64,000 nt of DNA, taken from positions 62,001 through 126,000 of the forward strand of contig NZ_LJZS01000008.1 of assembly GCF_001314875.1 (NCBI RefSeq), read 5' to 3'. The notes under the pieces were generated by a model. The model saw only the letters and a list, made by a program, of their open reading frames with translations, was not told the origin of the DNA and did not search any database. The position numbers were made by a program, and so were the translations under genes. Of this stretch, positions 16,160-24,575 are shown one piece after another; position 1 is the stretch's first letter; each line of letters starts with the position of its first letter. Origin of the DNA: Halomonas sp. HL-48. Its GTDB lineage: Bacteria > Pseudomonadota > Gammaproteobacteria > Pseudomonadales > Halomonadaceae.

Positions 16160-17346
16160 GAGCGTATTCCGAAGAAGGTGGATGAGATCTTTTGCGGAGA
16201 ATTCGCCCGCACCGCCTTGATTGCTTCGCCAAGCGGCACCGGCGGCTTGCCCATCAGGATGCGCACCTTGTCGGCACGGGTCAGGCGTCCGGCGTAGAAG
16301 CGTTCGATCAGCGGTTCCGGCAGACCGTAGAAGCGTTGCATGACCTGCCAACGCCGCTCCGGGCGGCCCGCCAGGAACAGCATGCGATTGAGCAGGCGAA
16401 AGTAGCCCTGGTGTCGCCATTCCCGGGCGGCGAAGGCATGAATGGCCTGGAACAGCGACGCCGCATCGAAATTTCCAAGCTCGGCGATGCGCTCCGCCAG
16501 CCCCATGGCCTGGGGCAGAGAGTAGCCGGTGGTGGGGTGGAACAACCCGGCGCGCAGGCCACTTCGCGGCTGGCCCTGGGCGTTCTGCCAGAAGGCATCG
16601 AAATCGCCCACCAGGGTGATCGGCAGCACGCCGCTCTCCTCCCGCAGGATATCGAGGATCTGCCAGTCGCGATCCCGCGCGTAGGTATCGATATGCTCCT
16701 GCAATCGGGCTGCGTTCGCCTCCGGGCGATCCACGTAGTGGGTATCCTCGATCAGCAGGGTATCGTCGCTGAACGGCAGCACGTAGACGAACCGGTAGCC
16801 CTCCTGCTGGGGCACGCTGGCGTCCATGAGAATCGGTTCTTCCAGGCCGTGGGGTTTATCCAGACGGACTTCCCGGCCGAGAAATGCCTGATAGCCGAGG
16901 GTCAGGTGAGCGCTGTCGGCGGGGCCCCGACCGTCGATTACTGCGTTCGCGTGCAGCACCTGGCCATCCTCGAGTTCCACGCTATCCGGGGAAAGCCGGG
17001 CCACGCGCGTGTCGACCCACAGGCTGTCTCCCAGTGCCTCTTCCAGAACGCGGGCGAAATCCCGGGAGAAAATGCTGGCATAGCCTCCGTTCAACAGGCG
17101 CTCGCGGTGCGGGAAAATCACCCGGTGCCGCGGCCAGCGGCGGCCCACCAGGGGCGCCAGCCAGGCATGCTGGGCTTCGGAGAGATCGCTATCGTGAAAC
17201 GACCAGGTGTGCTGACCGCCTGGACGACTTTCGCTTTCCAGCATCAGCAGACGCAACCCTGGCCGCGCCTGTGCCAGGTGCAGGGCGATCAGGCCGTTGG
17301 CCAGGCCGCCTCCCACCAGTATCAGGTCATGCCCCGGCGCGTTCAT
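16156..17346 (-). CDS. crtY: Lycopene beta-cyclase
   Basis: A 396-residue CrtY-type lycopene cyclase. LILVGGGLANGLIALHLAQ at residues 8-26 is the FAD/NAD-binding fold, and SRPGGQHTWSFHDSDL (about 41-56) is highly characteristic of bacterial CrtY. FHPTTGYSLPQAMGLAERI (about 273) is another family hallmark. It forms beta-rings at both ends of lycopene, giving beta-carotene. It overlaps crtI by four bases, showing translational coupling, and follows the isomerase gene by 60 bases. Confidence 0.95.
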   Translation of the reverse strand: MNAPGHDLILVGGGLANGLIALHLAQARPGLRLLMLESESRPGGQHTWSFHDSDLSEAQHAWLAPLVGRRWPRHRVIFPHRERLLNGGYASIFSRDFARVLEEALGDSLWVDTRVARLSPDSVELEDGQVLHANAVIDGRGPADSAHLTLGYQAFLGREVRLDKPHGLEEPILMDASVPQQEGYRFVYVLPFSDDTLLIEDTHYVDRPEANAARLQEHIDTYARDRDWQILDILREESGVLPITLVGDFDAFWQNAQGQPRSGLRAGLFHPTTGYSLPQAMGLAERIAELGNFDAASLFQAIHAFAAREWRHQGYFRLLNRMLFLAGRPERRWQVMQRFYGLPEPLIERFYAGRLTRADKVRILMGKPPVPLGEAIKAVRANSPQKISSTFFGIRS

Positions 17347-17406
17347 GAGTTATACCCCGTCGCCCGCGACCGGCGCGGCTGGACAGTGGCGATGACGGCG
17401 ATATAC

Positions 17407-18468
17407 CTACTCATGGGGCGCTTCCAGAGGGACGCCGCGATCATCCAGCAGCACCGCTGAACGCAAGGCATGCAGATCGGCGCTGCCGGTACAGAAACAG
17501 GCGATACGCAGCTGCTGGATGAGCACCTCGAAGTGTTCGATCACCGCCTGACTGGATTCGGTGGCACATTCGAGCACTGCCGCGGCCTGGCCCACCAGAT
17601 CCGCGCCCAGGCGTATAGCCTTAGCGGCGTCCACCCCATCGCGAATGCCGCCGGAGGCAATGAGCGGTGTCTCTGGCAGGGTCTGGCGCACCGCGCGAAT
17701 GGCCTGCGCGGTAGGGGTGCCCCAGCCGGCGAAGGCCATGGCGACTCGGCGCTGAGTCTCATCTTGCGCACGTTCCGCCTCCACCGCCGCCCAACTGGTG
17801 CCGCCCGCGCCGGCCACGTCGATCATCGCCACGCCTTCTTCCACCAGCGCCCGGGCCACCTCGGGGGAGATACCTGCGCCTACTTCCTTGACCACCACCG
17901 GCACCTCGAGCGACGTGACCAGCGTGCCGATGGCCTGAAGCACGCCACGCCAGTCCCGGTCGCCGCCCTGTTGCACTGCCTCCTGCAGGGGGTTGAGATG
18001 GACGATCAATGCATCCGCCTCGATCATCTCCACCGCACGGCGCGCCCAGTCGATCCCCTGGGGTTCCCGTAGCTGACCCGCGCCAATATTGCCAAGCAGG
18101 GGAATATCCGGGGCGATACGTCGTAACTGCTTAGTCAGGCCATGATCGCTGCCAGATTGCAGGGCGACTCGCTGGGAACCGATGGCCAGGGCGATACCCA
18201 GGTGTTGGGCGGCTTCTGCCAGATGGTGATTGATCGTTTTGGCCCGCTCGGCACCGCCGGTCATGGAACTGATCAACAGCGGCGCGTTCACGAGTTTATG
18301 GAAAAGTCGTGCGCTTAGATCAATCTCGTCCAGGTTCAACTGTGGCAGGGCGCAATGAGCGAAGCGATAGTCGGCGAATCCCGTAAGGGTCGGCGTGTAA
18401 GCCCGGCGAGCGTCCAGCACGATGTCGAGATGATCATTCTTGCGTTTCACCATACTGTCATCGGTCAT
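17407..18468 (-). CDS. fni: Type 2 isopentenyl-diphosphate delta-isomerase
   Basis: A 353-residue FMN- and NADPH-dependent IPP isomerase of the type 2 family. [14 protein letters not shown] at the start contains the Arg-Lys-x-x-His motif. [11 protein letters not shown] (about residues 62-72), [10 protein letters not shown], and [23 protein letters not shown] (split, about 271-293) form the phosphate- and flavin-binding barrel loops. It supplies DMAPP for GGPP synthesis. The start at 18468 ([11 protein letters not shown]) is preferred over an in-frame extension that runs inside crtZ. It overlaps crtZ by 11 bases. Confidence 0.94.
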   Translation of the reverse strand: MTDDSMVKRKNDHLDIVLDARRAYTPTLTGFADYRFAHCALPQLNLDEIDLSARLFHKLVNAPLLISSMTGGAERAKTINHHLAEAAQHLGIALAIGSQRVALQSGSDHGLTKQLRRIAPDIPLLGNIGAGQLREPQGIDWARRAVEMIEADALIVHLNPLQEAVQQGGDRDWRGVLQAIGTLVTSLEVPVVVKEVGAGISPEVARALVEEGVAMIDVAGAGGTSWAAVEAERAQDETQRRVAMAFAGWGTPTAQAIRAVRQTLPETPLIASGGIRDGVDAAKAIRLGADLVGQAAAVLECATESSQAVIEHFEVLIQQLRIACFCTGSADLHALRSAVLLDDRGVPLEAPHE

Positions 18469-18958
18469 GTCGCGCTCCCGCTGGCGGTGCAGCCCGTTTC
18501 TGCTGTAGGCGTTTTTTGAGTTTTCTGACATCTGGCGCGTAAAGGAAGCCGAAGGACACAGCACCCTCTCGAGTACGTACGGCATGATGTATTCGGTGAG
18601 CTTGGACCAGGCGCTTCAAGTAGCCGCTCTTCGGCTGCCAGCGAATCGGCCAGCGTTGGTGAACCATACCGTCGTGAAACAGAGAGTAAGCGACGCCGTA
18701 CAGCGTAATGCCTGATGCGATTGCCATGAGAGGCTTCCAGTAAAGATCCCCCACAGCAAACATGCCGACCACCACCAGCGAAAACACAACAACATACAGG
18801 TCGTTTTTCTCGAACACGCCCTCAGTGGGTTCGTGATGGGATTTGTGCCAGCGCCAGCCCCAGCCGTGCATAATGTACTTATGGGCGTACCAGGCGAACA
18901 CTTCCATGCCCAGGAAAGCCGCTATCACAAGCATGAGCGTCCAGAACCAGTCCATCAT
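18458..18958 (-). CDS. crtZ: Beta-carotene 3-hydroxylase
   Basis: A 166-residue non-heme di-iron membrane hydroxylase. The four histidine clusters of CrtZ are all present: [21 protein letters not shown] and HRIHH. About four hydrophobic segments surround them. CrtZ adds hydroxyl groups at C3 and C3', converting beta-carotene to zeaxanthin. With no ketolase or glucosyltransferase nearby, zeaxanthin is the predicted end product. Two ATG codons (18958 and 18955) follow GAGG at moderate spacing. It lies 15 bases after the ABC permease gene. Confidence 0.95.
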   Translation of the reverse strand: MMDWFWTLMLVIAAFLGMEVFAWYAHKYIMHGWGWRWHKSHHEPTEGVFEKNDLYVVVFSLVVVGMFAVGDLYWKPLMAIASGITLYGVAYSLFHDGMVHQRWPIRWQPKSGYLKRLVQAHRIHHAVRTREGAVSFGFLYAPDVRKLKKRLQQKRAAPPAGARHDR

Positions 18959-18973
18959 GTTTTACAACCTCTC

Positions 18974-20176
18974 TTAGGCCGGCGTCTTGAATAAGGGGAG
19001 GGCAGCTAAAAGCAGGCTCACAAGCGCCACGGCAGCCAAGATGCCGCCGGGCAGGGCTAGTTGAGCCCAGCTGTCGCCACGAATCAACGCCCCGTAAAAA
19101 CCTTCAATCGCCCAGGCATTCGGCGTGAACAGGCTTACCGTCTGCAACCACTCAGGCATCATGAAACGTGGCACCATTGAGCCGCCGACGCTGGAAATAA
19201 TGAGCACAAAAAACGAAGAAAAGGTTGTCGCCTGTTGCGTTGTTCGACACAGCGACAGGAGTAAAAGTGCCAGCCCAGCACTAGCGGCGGCGCAGGCAAG
19301 TGCCATGACAATGACTTTCGCCAAAGCGCTCTCTATCTGTAGTCCAAAACCGAACCTGGCGACCAGGAATATAGCGCTAGCCTGCAAGAATCCCAGACTT
19401 AACAAGAACAGAAACCGTCCTAGCAGTAACCGTGAATGCGCCGCTTTGCTCAGCAGGAGGCGTTCGGCGATACCGTTTTGGCGCTCTTCCAAACTGACCA
19501 TGCCCGCGTTCACGGCGGACAATAACAAGAACAGAATAGTGGTGGCGCCCGCATAGTAAGCAATACCGCTAAGCCCAGATATTGACGCCGGCGCCTTGCC
19601 ATAGACGGGTTCCAGCGCGATAAGCGAGTCTTCGATTGCTGCCTCGCCCGGGTCCCTGGCCATGGCTTCCAGAGCGGCGTCCAGGCGCGCTTGTTGTTCG
19701 GGCGAGAAACCCTCAACCAGAGCTTCTGTGGTTTGCGCAATGCGTTGCACAAGAACCTGCGGTTGCTGGGAGAACAGGCGTTGGCGCAGCCAGCCTTGTA
19801 GAGACAGAGCGGCAATTTCACGAGTGGGCTCGCTGACGATAGTAAACAGCGGATCGTTGTCCGTTTGTCCGTGAACGATCACCCCCGTGTCGAAATCGCC
19901 TTGCCGCACCTCTTCTAGCAGTTGAGCACGGCCCGAATCGGGCAGAGCCGTCATCTCCAGTTCTTCGGTCTGCGTCAGGTACTGCGCAAACTCTTGCATC
20001 TGTTGATCTTCGGTTTCCACCACAAGACCGACCCGCAAGTGCAAGTCGCCTTCCGTGGCGCCGGAGAAGATACTGGCGAATATGGCGAATACCAAGCTGG
20101 GCAAAGCAAATGCCAGGAGTAAGGCTCCGCGGTCACGCCACAAGCCCAGGGCCATCACCCGAAAAATTGCGCTCAT
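18974..20176 (-). CDS. ABC-2 type permease embedded in carotenoid operon
   Basis: A 400-residue ABC-2 family permease. One N-terminal helix (LLLAFALPSLVFAIFASIF) is followed by a large extracytoplasmic domain (about residues 35-210) and then five hydrophobic helices (about 212-396). This is the layout of YhbR/YhiH-type half exporters. It overlaps the ATPase gene by four bases and is 15 bases from crtZ, so it is surely co-transcribed with the pigment genes. Such exporters move lipids, drugs or toxins. Export or membrane placement of the carotenoid, or self-protection, are only inferences. Confidence 0.88.
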   Translation of the reverse strand: MSAIFRVMALGLWRDRGALLLAFALPSLVFAIFASIFSGATEGDLHLRVGLVVETEDQQMQEFAQYLTQTEELEMTALPDSGRAQLLEEVRQGDFDTGVIVHGQTDNDPLFTIVSEPTREIAALSLQGWLRQRLFSQQPQVLVQRIAQTTEALVEGFSPEQQARLDAALEAMARDPGEAAIEDSLIALEPVYGKAPASISGLSGIAYYAGATTILFLLLSAVNAGMVSLEERQNGIAERLLLSKAAHSRLLLGRFLFLLSLGFLQASAIFLVARFGFGLQIESALAKVIVMALACAAASAGLALLLLSLCRTTQQATTFSSFFVLIISSVGGSMVPRFMMPEWLQTVSLFTPNAWAIEGFYGALIRGDSWAQLALPGGILAAVALVSLLLAALPLFKTPA

Positions 20177-21150
20177 GACACCGGCTCCGCCGCAGAATCG
20201 GTTCGAGCACCGGTAAAGTGCTGCATCACGTTTTTTAAACCGGGCCGACGTACCGAGACCTCGGCAATGGCATCACGTGCTCCGTTCAAATCGCTGTAGA
20301 GGTGGTCGACCAACCTATCCAGCGGTAGGTCACTTTGTAGCCACCATTCAGTGCTCTCATCACTACTCTCATCACTGCGAGGGCGAAAACCAATCTCCTG
20401 CAGCCGCTCATAGAGTGCCGGGGGAAGAATGGGAACCGTACGCACAACGAATAGCTGACGGTTGCCGAAGGTTTCTTGTATTAACGTCTGGGGCTCAGCC
20501 AAGGCTTTCAGTTGGCCTTGATGAAGAAGGGCTACGCGGTGGGATAGCACTTCAGCTTCATCTAACTCATGAGTCACAACGACCACGGCCGCACCTTGCT
20601 CGGCGCGGCGGCGAATAAGATCGTGGATGGACTTGCGCACACTCAGGTCGACCCCGGCCGTGGGTTCGTCCAGCACGAGTAGAGAAGGGTGCGAGACCAG
20701 GGTGGCTGCCAAGTGTAAGCGCCGTTGCATACCACCGGACAAGTGATCCACCCGCATATGGGCTTTGTCTGTTAACTCGATTTCTTCCAGCGCTTGGCTG
20801 ACCCGTGCGGGCACCTGGTGGCGGCTAACTCCTGTGCAGCGCGCGAAAAACGCCAGGTTCTCCCGTCCCGTCAGGTGCCGGTACAAACCCAGGAACTGGG
20901 GGGTGAAGCCGATGGAATGCTGATAGGCCTTACCCGGAGAAAGCGCTTTTCCTGCTATGAATATTTGCCCAGAGGTGGGGCGCAGCTTGCCGGTAATGGC
21001 ACGCAGCAATGTCGATTTTCCGGCACCGTTAGGCCCGAGGATGCCGAGTATTTCGCCTCGGTCTAGCTGTAAAGAAACGTCGTCCAAGGCGCTGTGGCTG
21101 CCGAAGACGATTCTTAGTTGATCAATGGTAAGTGCTGAAGTCGTTGTCAT
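20173..21150 (-). CDS. ABC transporter ATP-binding protein embedded in carotenoid operon
   Basis: A 325-residue ATPase. Walker A is GPNGAGKSTLL (about residue 38), the signature is LSGGMQRRLHLA, and Walker B plus catalytic glutamate is LLVLDEPTAGVD. The switch histidine follows in VVVVTHELDEAE. About 100 residues beyond the nucleotide-binding domain form the extension common in drug/lipid exporters of the DrrA type, with a small SDESSDES repeat. It begins nine bases after crtE ends and overlaps the permease gene by four bases. It is therefore an integral part of the carotenoid operon. Confidence 0.9.
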   Translation of the reverse strand: MTTTSALTIDQLRIVFGSHSALDDVSLQLDRGEILGILGPNGAGKSTLLRAITGKLRPTSGQIFIAGKALSPGKAYQHSIGFTPQFLGLYRHLTGRENLAFFARCTGVSRHQVPARVSQALEEIELTDKAHMRVDHLSGGMQRRLHLAATLVSHPSLLVLDEPTAGVDLSVRKSIHDLIRRRAEQGAAVVVVTHELDEAEVLSHRVALLHQGQLKALAEPQTLIQETFGNRQLFVVRTVPILPPALYERLQEIGFRPRSDESSDESTEWWLQSDLPLDRLVDHLYSDLNGARDAIAEVSVRRPGLKNVMQHFTGARTDSAAEPVS

Positions 21151-21159
21151 TCGTTAGAT

Positions 21160-22176
21160 CTAAACCCCAAGCCTTTGCGCCGCACCGTCGACGGTAACGA
21201 ACTTTTGTTCCACGAACGCTGCGAGCAAGGATTCGTCGTATCCTGCTCTGCGCAATTGCTCTCTTGCCATTGCTTGAGCGTTGTTCAGTGCGTTGCGAAC
21301 TTCTTCCGGTGTGTAAAGAGAAAGCAAAGTGGTTTTCCCCGCATCCTGCAGCACGTCCTTACCGGTCTCTTGCACAAAGGTAGTGTGGTCCAACATATCA
21401 TCGTAAAGCTGAAGCAGCAGACCAAAGGCGCGGGCAAAGCGCGTCAATGCATCTATCGCTTCTCCATCCAGCCCCCTAAGTCGTGCACCGGTGACGACAG
21501 CAAATTCAATCAGGCAACCTGTTTTTAGGTGATAAAGCTGCTCAATGGCGCTTTTGGTGCCCACGGGGTGATTTTGCAAATCAGCGATTTGTCCGCCAAT
21601 TAATCCCATAGAACCCACAATATGACTGAGGTGAGCGCTCACAGCGACTTTGCTGAAAGCATCTACGTTGGGGCAATTGGCGATAACCCCATACGCAAGG
21701 TTGAGGAAGTTGGTTGAGGCAAGAATGGCTGTGCTTTCGGAAAAGCGTATGTGCGTGCAGGGGCGATCACGACGCATAGTCGCATCATCCATGCAGGGCA
21801 GGTCGTCAAGAATCAGCGAAGCGGTATGCACCAGTTCCGATACGCAGGCCATACGCAGGGTGTGACTTTCAGGGGCCACGTTCGCAGCCAGAAGCGTAAG
21901 AAGCGGACGCAAGCGCTTGCCTGAACCCAATAAGGCGTAATGCATGGCTCGATGTAGATGCGTGGGCGATGTTTCTTGAGCTGGCAGAAGGTTCAATAAG
22001 GTTGCGTTTATCATGCTCTTTAGATGAACAGCATCCATCAGTGGAGTCATTGGAGCCGAGATGGTTATTGGTGCCTGTGTCTCGCTCGCGATAGACGCGG
22101 GCTCTGCGGCGGATGCTTGCTGCTTGCGTGTAAAGGTCACCCTGTACCCCCGATTGCCTACCGATGCGGCCGTCAT
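21160..22176 (-). CDS. crtE: Geranylgeranyl diphosphate synthase
   Basis: A trans-prenyltransferase that makes GGPP, the precursor of phytoene. GSGKRLRPLLTLLAA provides the diphosphate-binding region, LILDDLPCMDDATMRR the first aspartate-rich motif, and LQLYDDMLD the second. It heads the operon. The start is uncertain: the ATG at 22176 gives 338 residues with a low-complexity Ala/Ser/Thr-rich first 42 residues and no ribosome-binding site. The ATGs at 22050 (296 residues) or 22014 (behind AAAGAG) give lengths closer to the family. It begins 62 bases after the end of the upstream kinase gene. Confidence 0.92.
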   Translation of the reverse strand: MTAASVGNRGYRVTFTRKQQASAAEPASIASETQAPITISAPMTPLMDAVHLKSMINATLLNLLPAQETSPTHLHRAMHYALLGSGKRLRPLLTLLAANVAPESHTLRMACVSELVHTASLILDDLPCMDDATMRRDRPCTHIRFSESTAILASTNFLNLAYGVIANCPNVDAFSKVAVSAHLSHIVGSMGLIGGQIADLQNHPVGTKSAIEQLYHLKTGCLIEFAVVTGARLRGLDGEAIDALTRFARAFGLLLQLYDDMLDHTTFVQETGKDVLQDAGKTTLLSLYTPEEVRNALNNAQAMAREQLRRAGYDESLLAAFVEQKFVTVDGAAQRLGV

Positions 22177-22178
22177 AA

Positions 22179-22217
22179 AGTCAGAGCTGACTCCATTGAA
22201 CCGCCATTTGAAAATGG
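22179..22217. promoter_or_regulatory. Inverted repeats between kinase gene and crtE
   Basis: AGTCAG-AG-CTGACT (22179-22192) and CCATTT-GA-AAATGG (22204-22217) are two short, tight inverted repeats in the 62-base gap before the outermost crtE start. They could be operator sites for the carotenoid operon, hairpins at the end of the kinase transcript, or remains of a mobile-element end. No clear -10/-35 pair could be assigned. Confidence 0.4.
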
Positions 22218-22238
22218 TACTGACCTAGTCTTTTTGGA

Positions 22239-23471
22239 TCACCACGAAAGACGGGCGACAACACGCTTCTCATCAGCGAGTAGCGAAAACGACCAGCCAT
22301 TGCGCTCACACAGCCGTTGCACGATACCCAGACCAAGACCATACCCTTGAGATGACGCTGCCTCAGTCTGCGTGTACCGCTTATCAGCGTCACTGCTCAC
22401 CTGATTGGTGACTAAGAGTTCATGCTCTTTAATACGAATCATGATCGGGCCGTGCGCGTGGAGCGTATGCTCGAACGCATTTCGCACCAGATTATTGACC
22501 GCGATAGAAAAGGCCTGTGGATGTCCGTTGACTATGGGTTTTGCGAGTTCATCGATATCAACATCGACGAATTTGCGGGTCAGCAGATAGCGCTGCTGAT
22601 CTATCGCTTTGTTCACCAGCGGCATCACTAAGAACTGCTCGTCATACAACCCGTCGTCGGTTTCGCGAGCGAGGCACAAGAACATTTCAATCGTGGTTTT
22701 CATGTCGAGCGTCGCGCGCTTCACTCGATCAAGCGCCTTCTCATCGGTCGCTGACAGGTTGCTTTGTTCTAGCAGCTCAAGTGCGCCTGTTATCACCGTG
22801 ATCGGCGTCCGCAACTCATGACTGGCTGAACTGGTAAAATATCTTTCCCTCTCAACAAATGCGCTGATACGCTCAAGCGTCTTTTCGATGGTCCTCGCCA
22901 GCACACCAACTTCATCATCGCCGAACCGGCTGGCCTCTATGCGTTTATGATCTTCGGCCGATAGTTGTTTTGGATCGATGTCTGCGACCGCTTTTGCGAG
23001 TTGCGACACAGGGGCGACAGCTTTGCGCATAACAACCACGCCCAGCGCAAAACCAAGCGTAGCGAGCGCACCTACGGCACCGGTGATAAAGAGCAGCCAC
23101 CACCAATCCTCAGACGAGGCAGCCTCAATCCCGGCAACATCGAACACCACAAAGCCTTGTTGCTGTTCATCGTTGGTAGGTACTACCGCGACATGCAGTT
23201 CTATATTCTCGAATTCGTACAAGCCCTCATCGGGATTGGTTTGTGCCCATTCCCTCAATGATTCAGGCAAGCTACCGATCTCATCGTACCCGCGAAGGTT
23301 CATCGGCATAGAGGGGTAGCTCTCTGCGGCACGCTGCAGCTGATGCTGGAGCACCCGGTCTTCGGTAAACCTGATCGCAGCGAAGAAGGCGAGCCCCCAG
23401 GCCACGCTGAGCACAGCAACGCACACTGCAAATGCAATCGCGACACGCGTGCGCAAGCTGTGCCGGTACAT
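22239..23471 (-). CDS. Sensor histidine kinase
   Basis: A 410-residue membrane kinase. Helices at about residues 8-30 and 130-155 flank a short periplasmic sensor domain of about 100 residues. A HAMP-like linker (AVAPVSQLAKAVADIDP) leads to the H-box SASHELRTPITVITGALELL. The N-box is VNNLVRNAFEHT and the G-box GYGLGLGIVQRL. It phosphorylates the response regulator whose gene overlaps it at the start (TAATG). The acidic, short sensor domain gives no clue to the signal. The pair lies directly upstream of crtE on the same strand, so read-through into the carotenoid operon is possible. Confidence 0.9.
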   Translation of the reverse strand: MYRHSLRTRVAIAFAVCVAVLSVAWGLAFFAAIRFTEDRVLQHQLQRAAESYPSMPMNLRGYDEIGSLPESLREWAQTNPDEGLYEFENIELHVAVVPTNDEQQQGFVVFDVAGIEAASSEDWWWLLFITGAVGALATLGFALGVVVMRKAVAPVSQLAKAVADIDPKQLSAEDHKRIEASRFGDDEVGVLARTIEKTLERISAFVERERYFTSSASHELRTPITVITGALELLEQSNLSATDEKALDRVKRATLDMKTTIEMFLCLARETDDGLYDEQFLVMPLVNKAIDQQRYLLTRKFVDVDIDELAKPIVNGHPQAFSIAVNNLVRNAFEHTLHAHGPIMIRIKEHELLVTNQVSSDADKRYTQTEAASSQGYGLGLGIVQRLCERNGWSFSLLADEKRVVARLSW

Positions 23472-24175
23472 TACTGAGCATCCTCTGCAATTCGGTACCC
23501 GATACGATGCACGGTATGGATTAACGGGCTATCAAACGGCCTATCGATAGCCTGGCGCAGCTTGTACAAGTGCGAGCGAAGCGCATCGCCATCAGGGCGC
23601 TCGTCAGCCCATAACAATGTTTCGAGATCATCGCGAGCCACAACAGACGGTGCCTCTTCCATCAATCGTTGAAGTAGCCTCATGCCGGCAGGGGTGAGGT
23701 CGATACGCTGCCCCGCACGATGTACTTGCAGCGTGGACCTGTTCATCGTCAGATCACCAACCGTTAACAGATTATCGGTCTTTCCGTGACTACGTTTGCA
23801 CAGCGCCTGCAGTCGCGCATGTAGCTCTTGTAATGCGAATGGCTTAACCAAATAGTCGTCAGCTCCCGCCTCGAAACCCTTGAGTTTATCGTCAAGCGTG
23901 TCTCTCGCCGTTAGCATGAGCACGGGCGTTTCTACTTTGGCATCAGCTCGCAGCTTTTTGCAGAAACTCAGGCCATCCATCCCCGGAAGCATCAGGTCCA
24001 GAACGATAACGTCGAATGGATTCGTCAATGCCAGGTACATCGCGCTTATACCGTCGAAGGCAAAATCCACAACATAGCGATGCTTTTCGAGATACTCAGC
24101 AATGTTCTCGCAAATGTCGCGGTTGTCTTCGACAATCAACACTCTAATCGGCGCCGCTCCAAGCACGTTTCCCAT
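23471..24175 (-). CDS. OmpR/PhoB-family response regulator
   Basis: A 234-residue two-domain regulator. The receiver domain contains IVEDNRDI (acidic pair), VIVLDLMLPGMDG (phospho-acceptor aspartate about residue 59) and YLVKPF (conserved lysine). A winged-helix OmpR/PhoB DNA-binding domain fills the second half (about residues 135-230, with LRSHLYKLRQAIDRPF). GGAG nine bases upstream supports the ATG at 24175. It forms an operon with the kinase and is divergent from yejM. Confidence 0.92.
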   Translation of the reverse strand: MGNVLGAAPIRVLIVEDNRDICENIAEYLEKHRYVVDFAFDGISAMYLALTNPFDVIVLDLMLPGMDGLSFCKKLRADAKVETPVLMLTARDTLDDKLKGFEAGADDYLVKPFALQELHARLQALCKRSHGKTDNLLTVGDLTMNRSTLQVHRAGQRIDLTPAGMRLLQRLMEEAPSVVARDDLETLLWADERPDGDALRSHLYKLRQAIDRPFDSPLIHTVHRIGYRIAEDAQ

Positions 24176-24575
24176 CAGCTGATCTCCCTTATTCAGGCAT
24201 AACCCAGTCGCAACCCAATGTGTGGCTCGGCCTCTCTGTCTTGATAAAACGATGGCAGGTTAGCAAAGCCGATGTGGCTAAAACGTCGCTGAAATGTGAA
24301 AGCGACAATTTAGCGAAATAGCAAATGCGAATAGGACGTTATCGGCTTCTTTTGCCGCTTGTCTGCCCTTTTAATCGGACTCCAGCTCTCCCATGGATTG
24401 ATCCTCGTCGCATGGAACGAGATTAAACGGTAATGCGTCTTTCAGAAGTCTTACTGGGGGATCGGAACGATCAAGAAATATTGCGTAAGTTTCCAGTAAG
24501 TGAGCGGCTGCGACAGTCAACACGCTTTCCACCCAACGTTGACTGAAGGGCCTCTGGTCTTTCGAGGATTAGCGC
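24176..24575. promoter_or_regulatory. Intergenic region between response-regulator gene and yejM
   Basis: This 400-base gap holds no convincing gene. It must contain the two divergent promoters. CTTACTG (24450-24456) and CAGTAAG (24494-24500) form a widely spaced inverted repeat on the yejM side. The same seven bases end the 36-base motif repeated at 13545, 27073 and 30458. GAGG just before 24576 is the yejM ribosome-binding site. Confidence 0.5.

Noticed and set aside
16160-16420. N-terminal extension of crtI of 87 residues
   Set aside because: It overlaps crtY in another frame, has no family similarity, and the ATG at 16159 gives the normal CrtI start and a 4-base overlap with crtY.
18469-18585. 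Upstream extension of the IPP isomerase frame
   Set aside because: It lies inside crtZ and lacks similarity to type 2 isomerases, which begin near the Arg-Lys-x-x-His motif.
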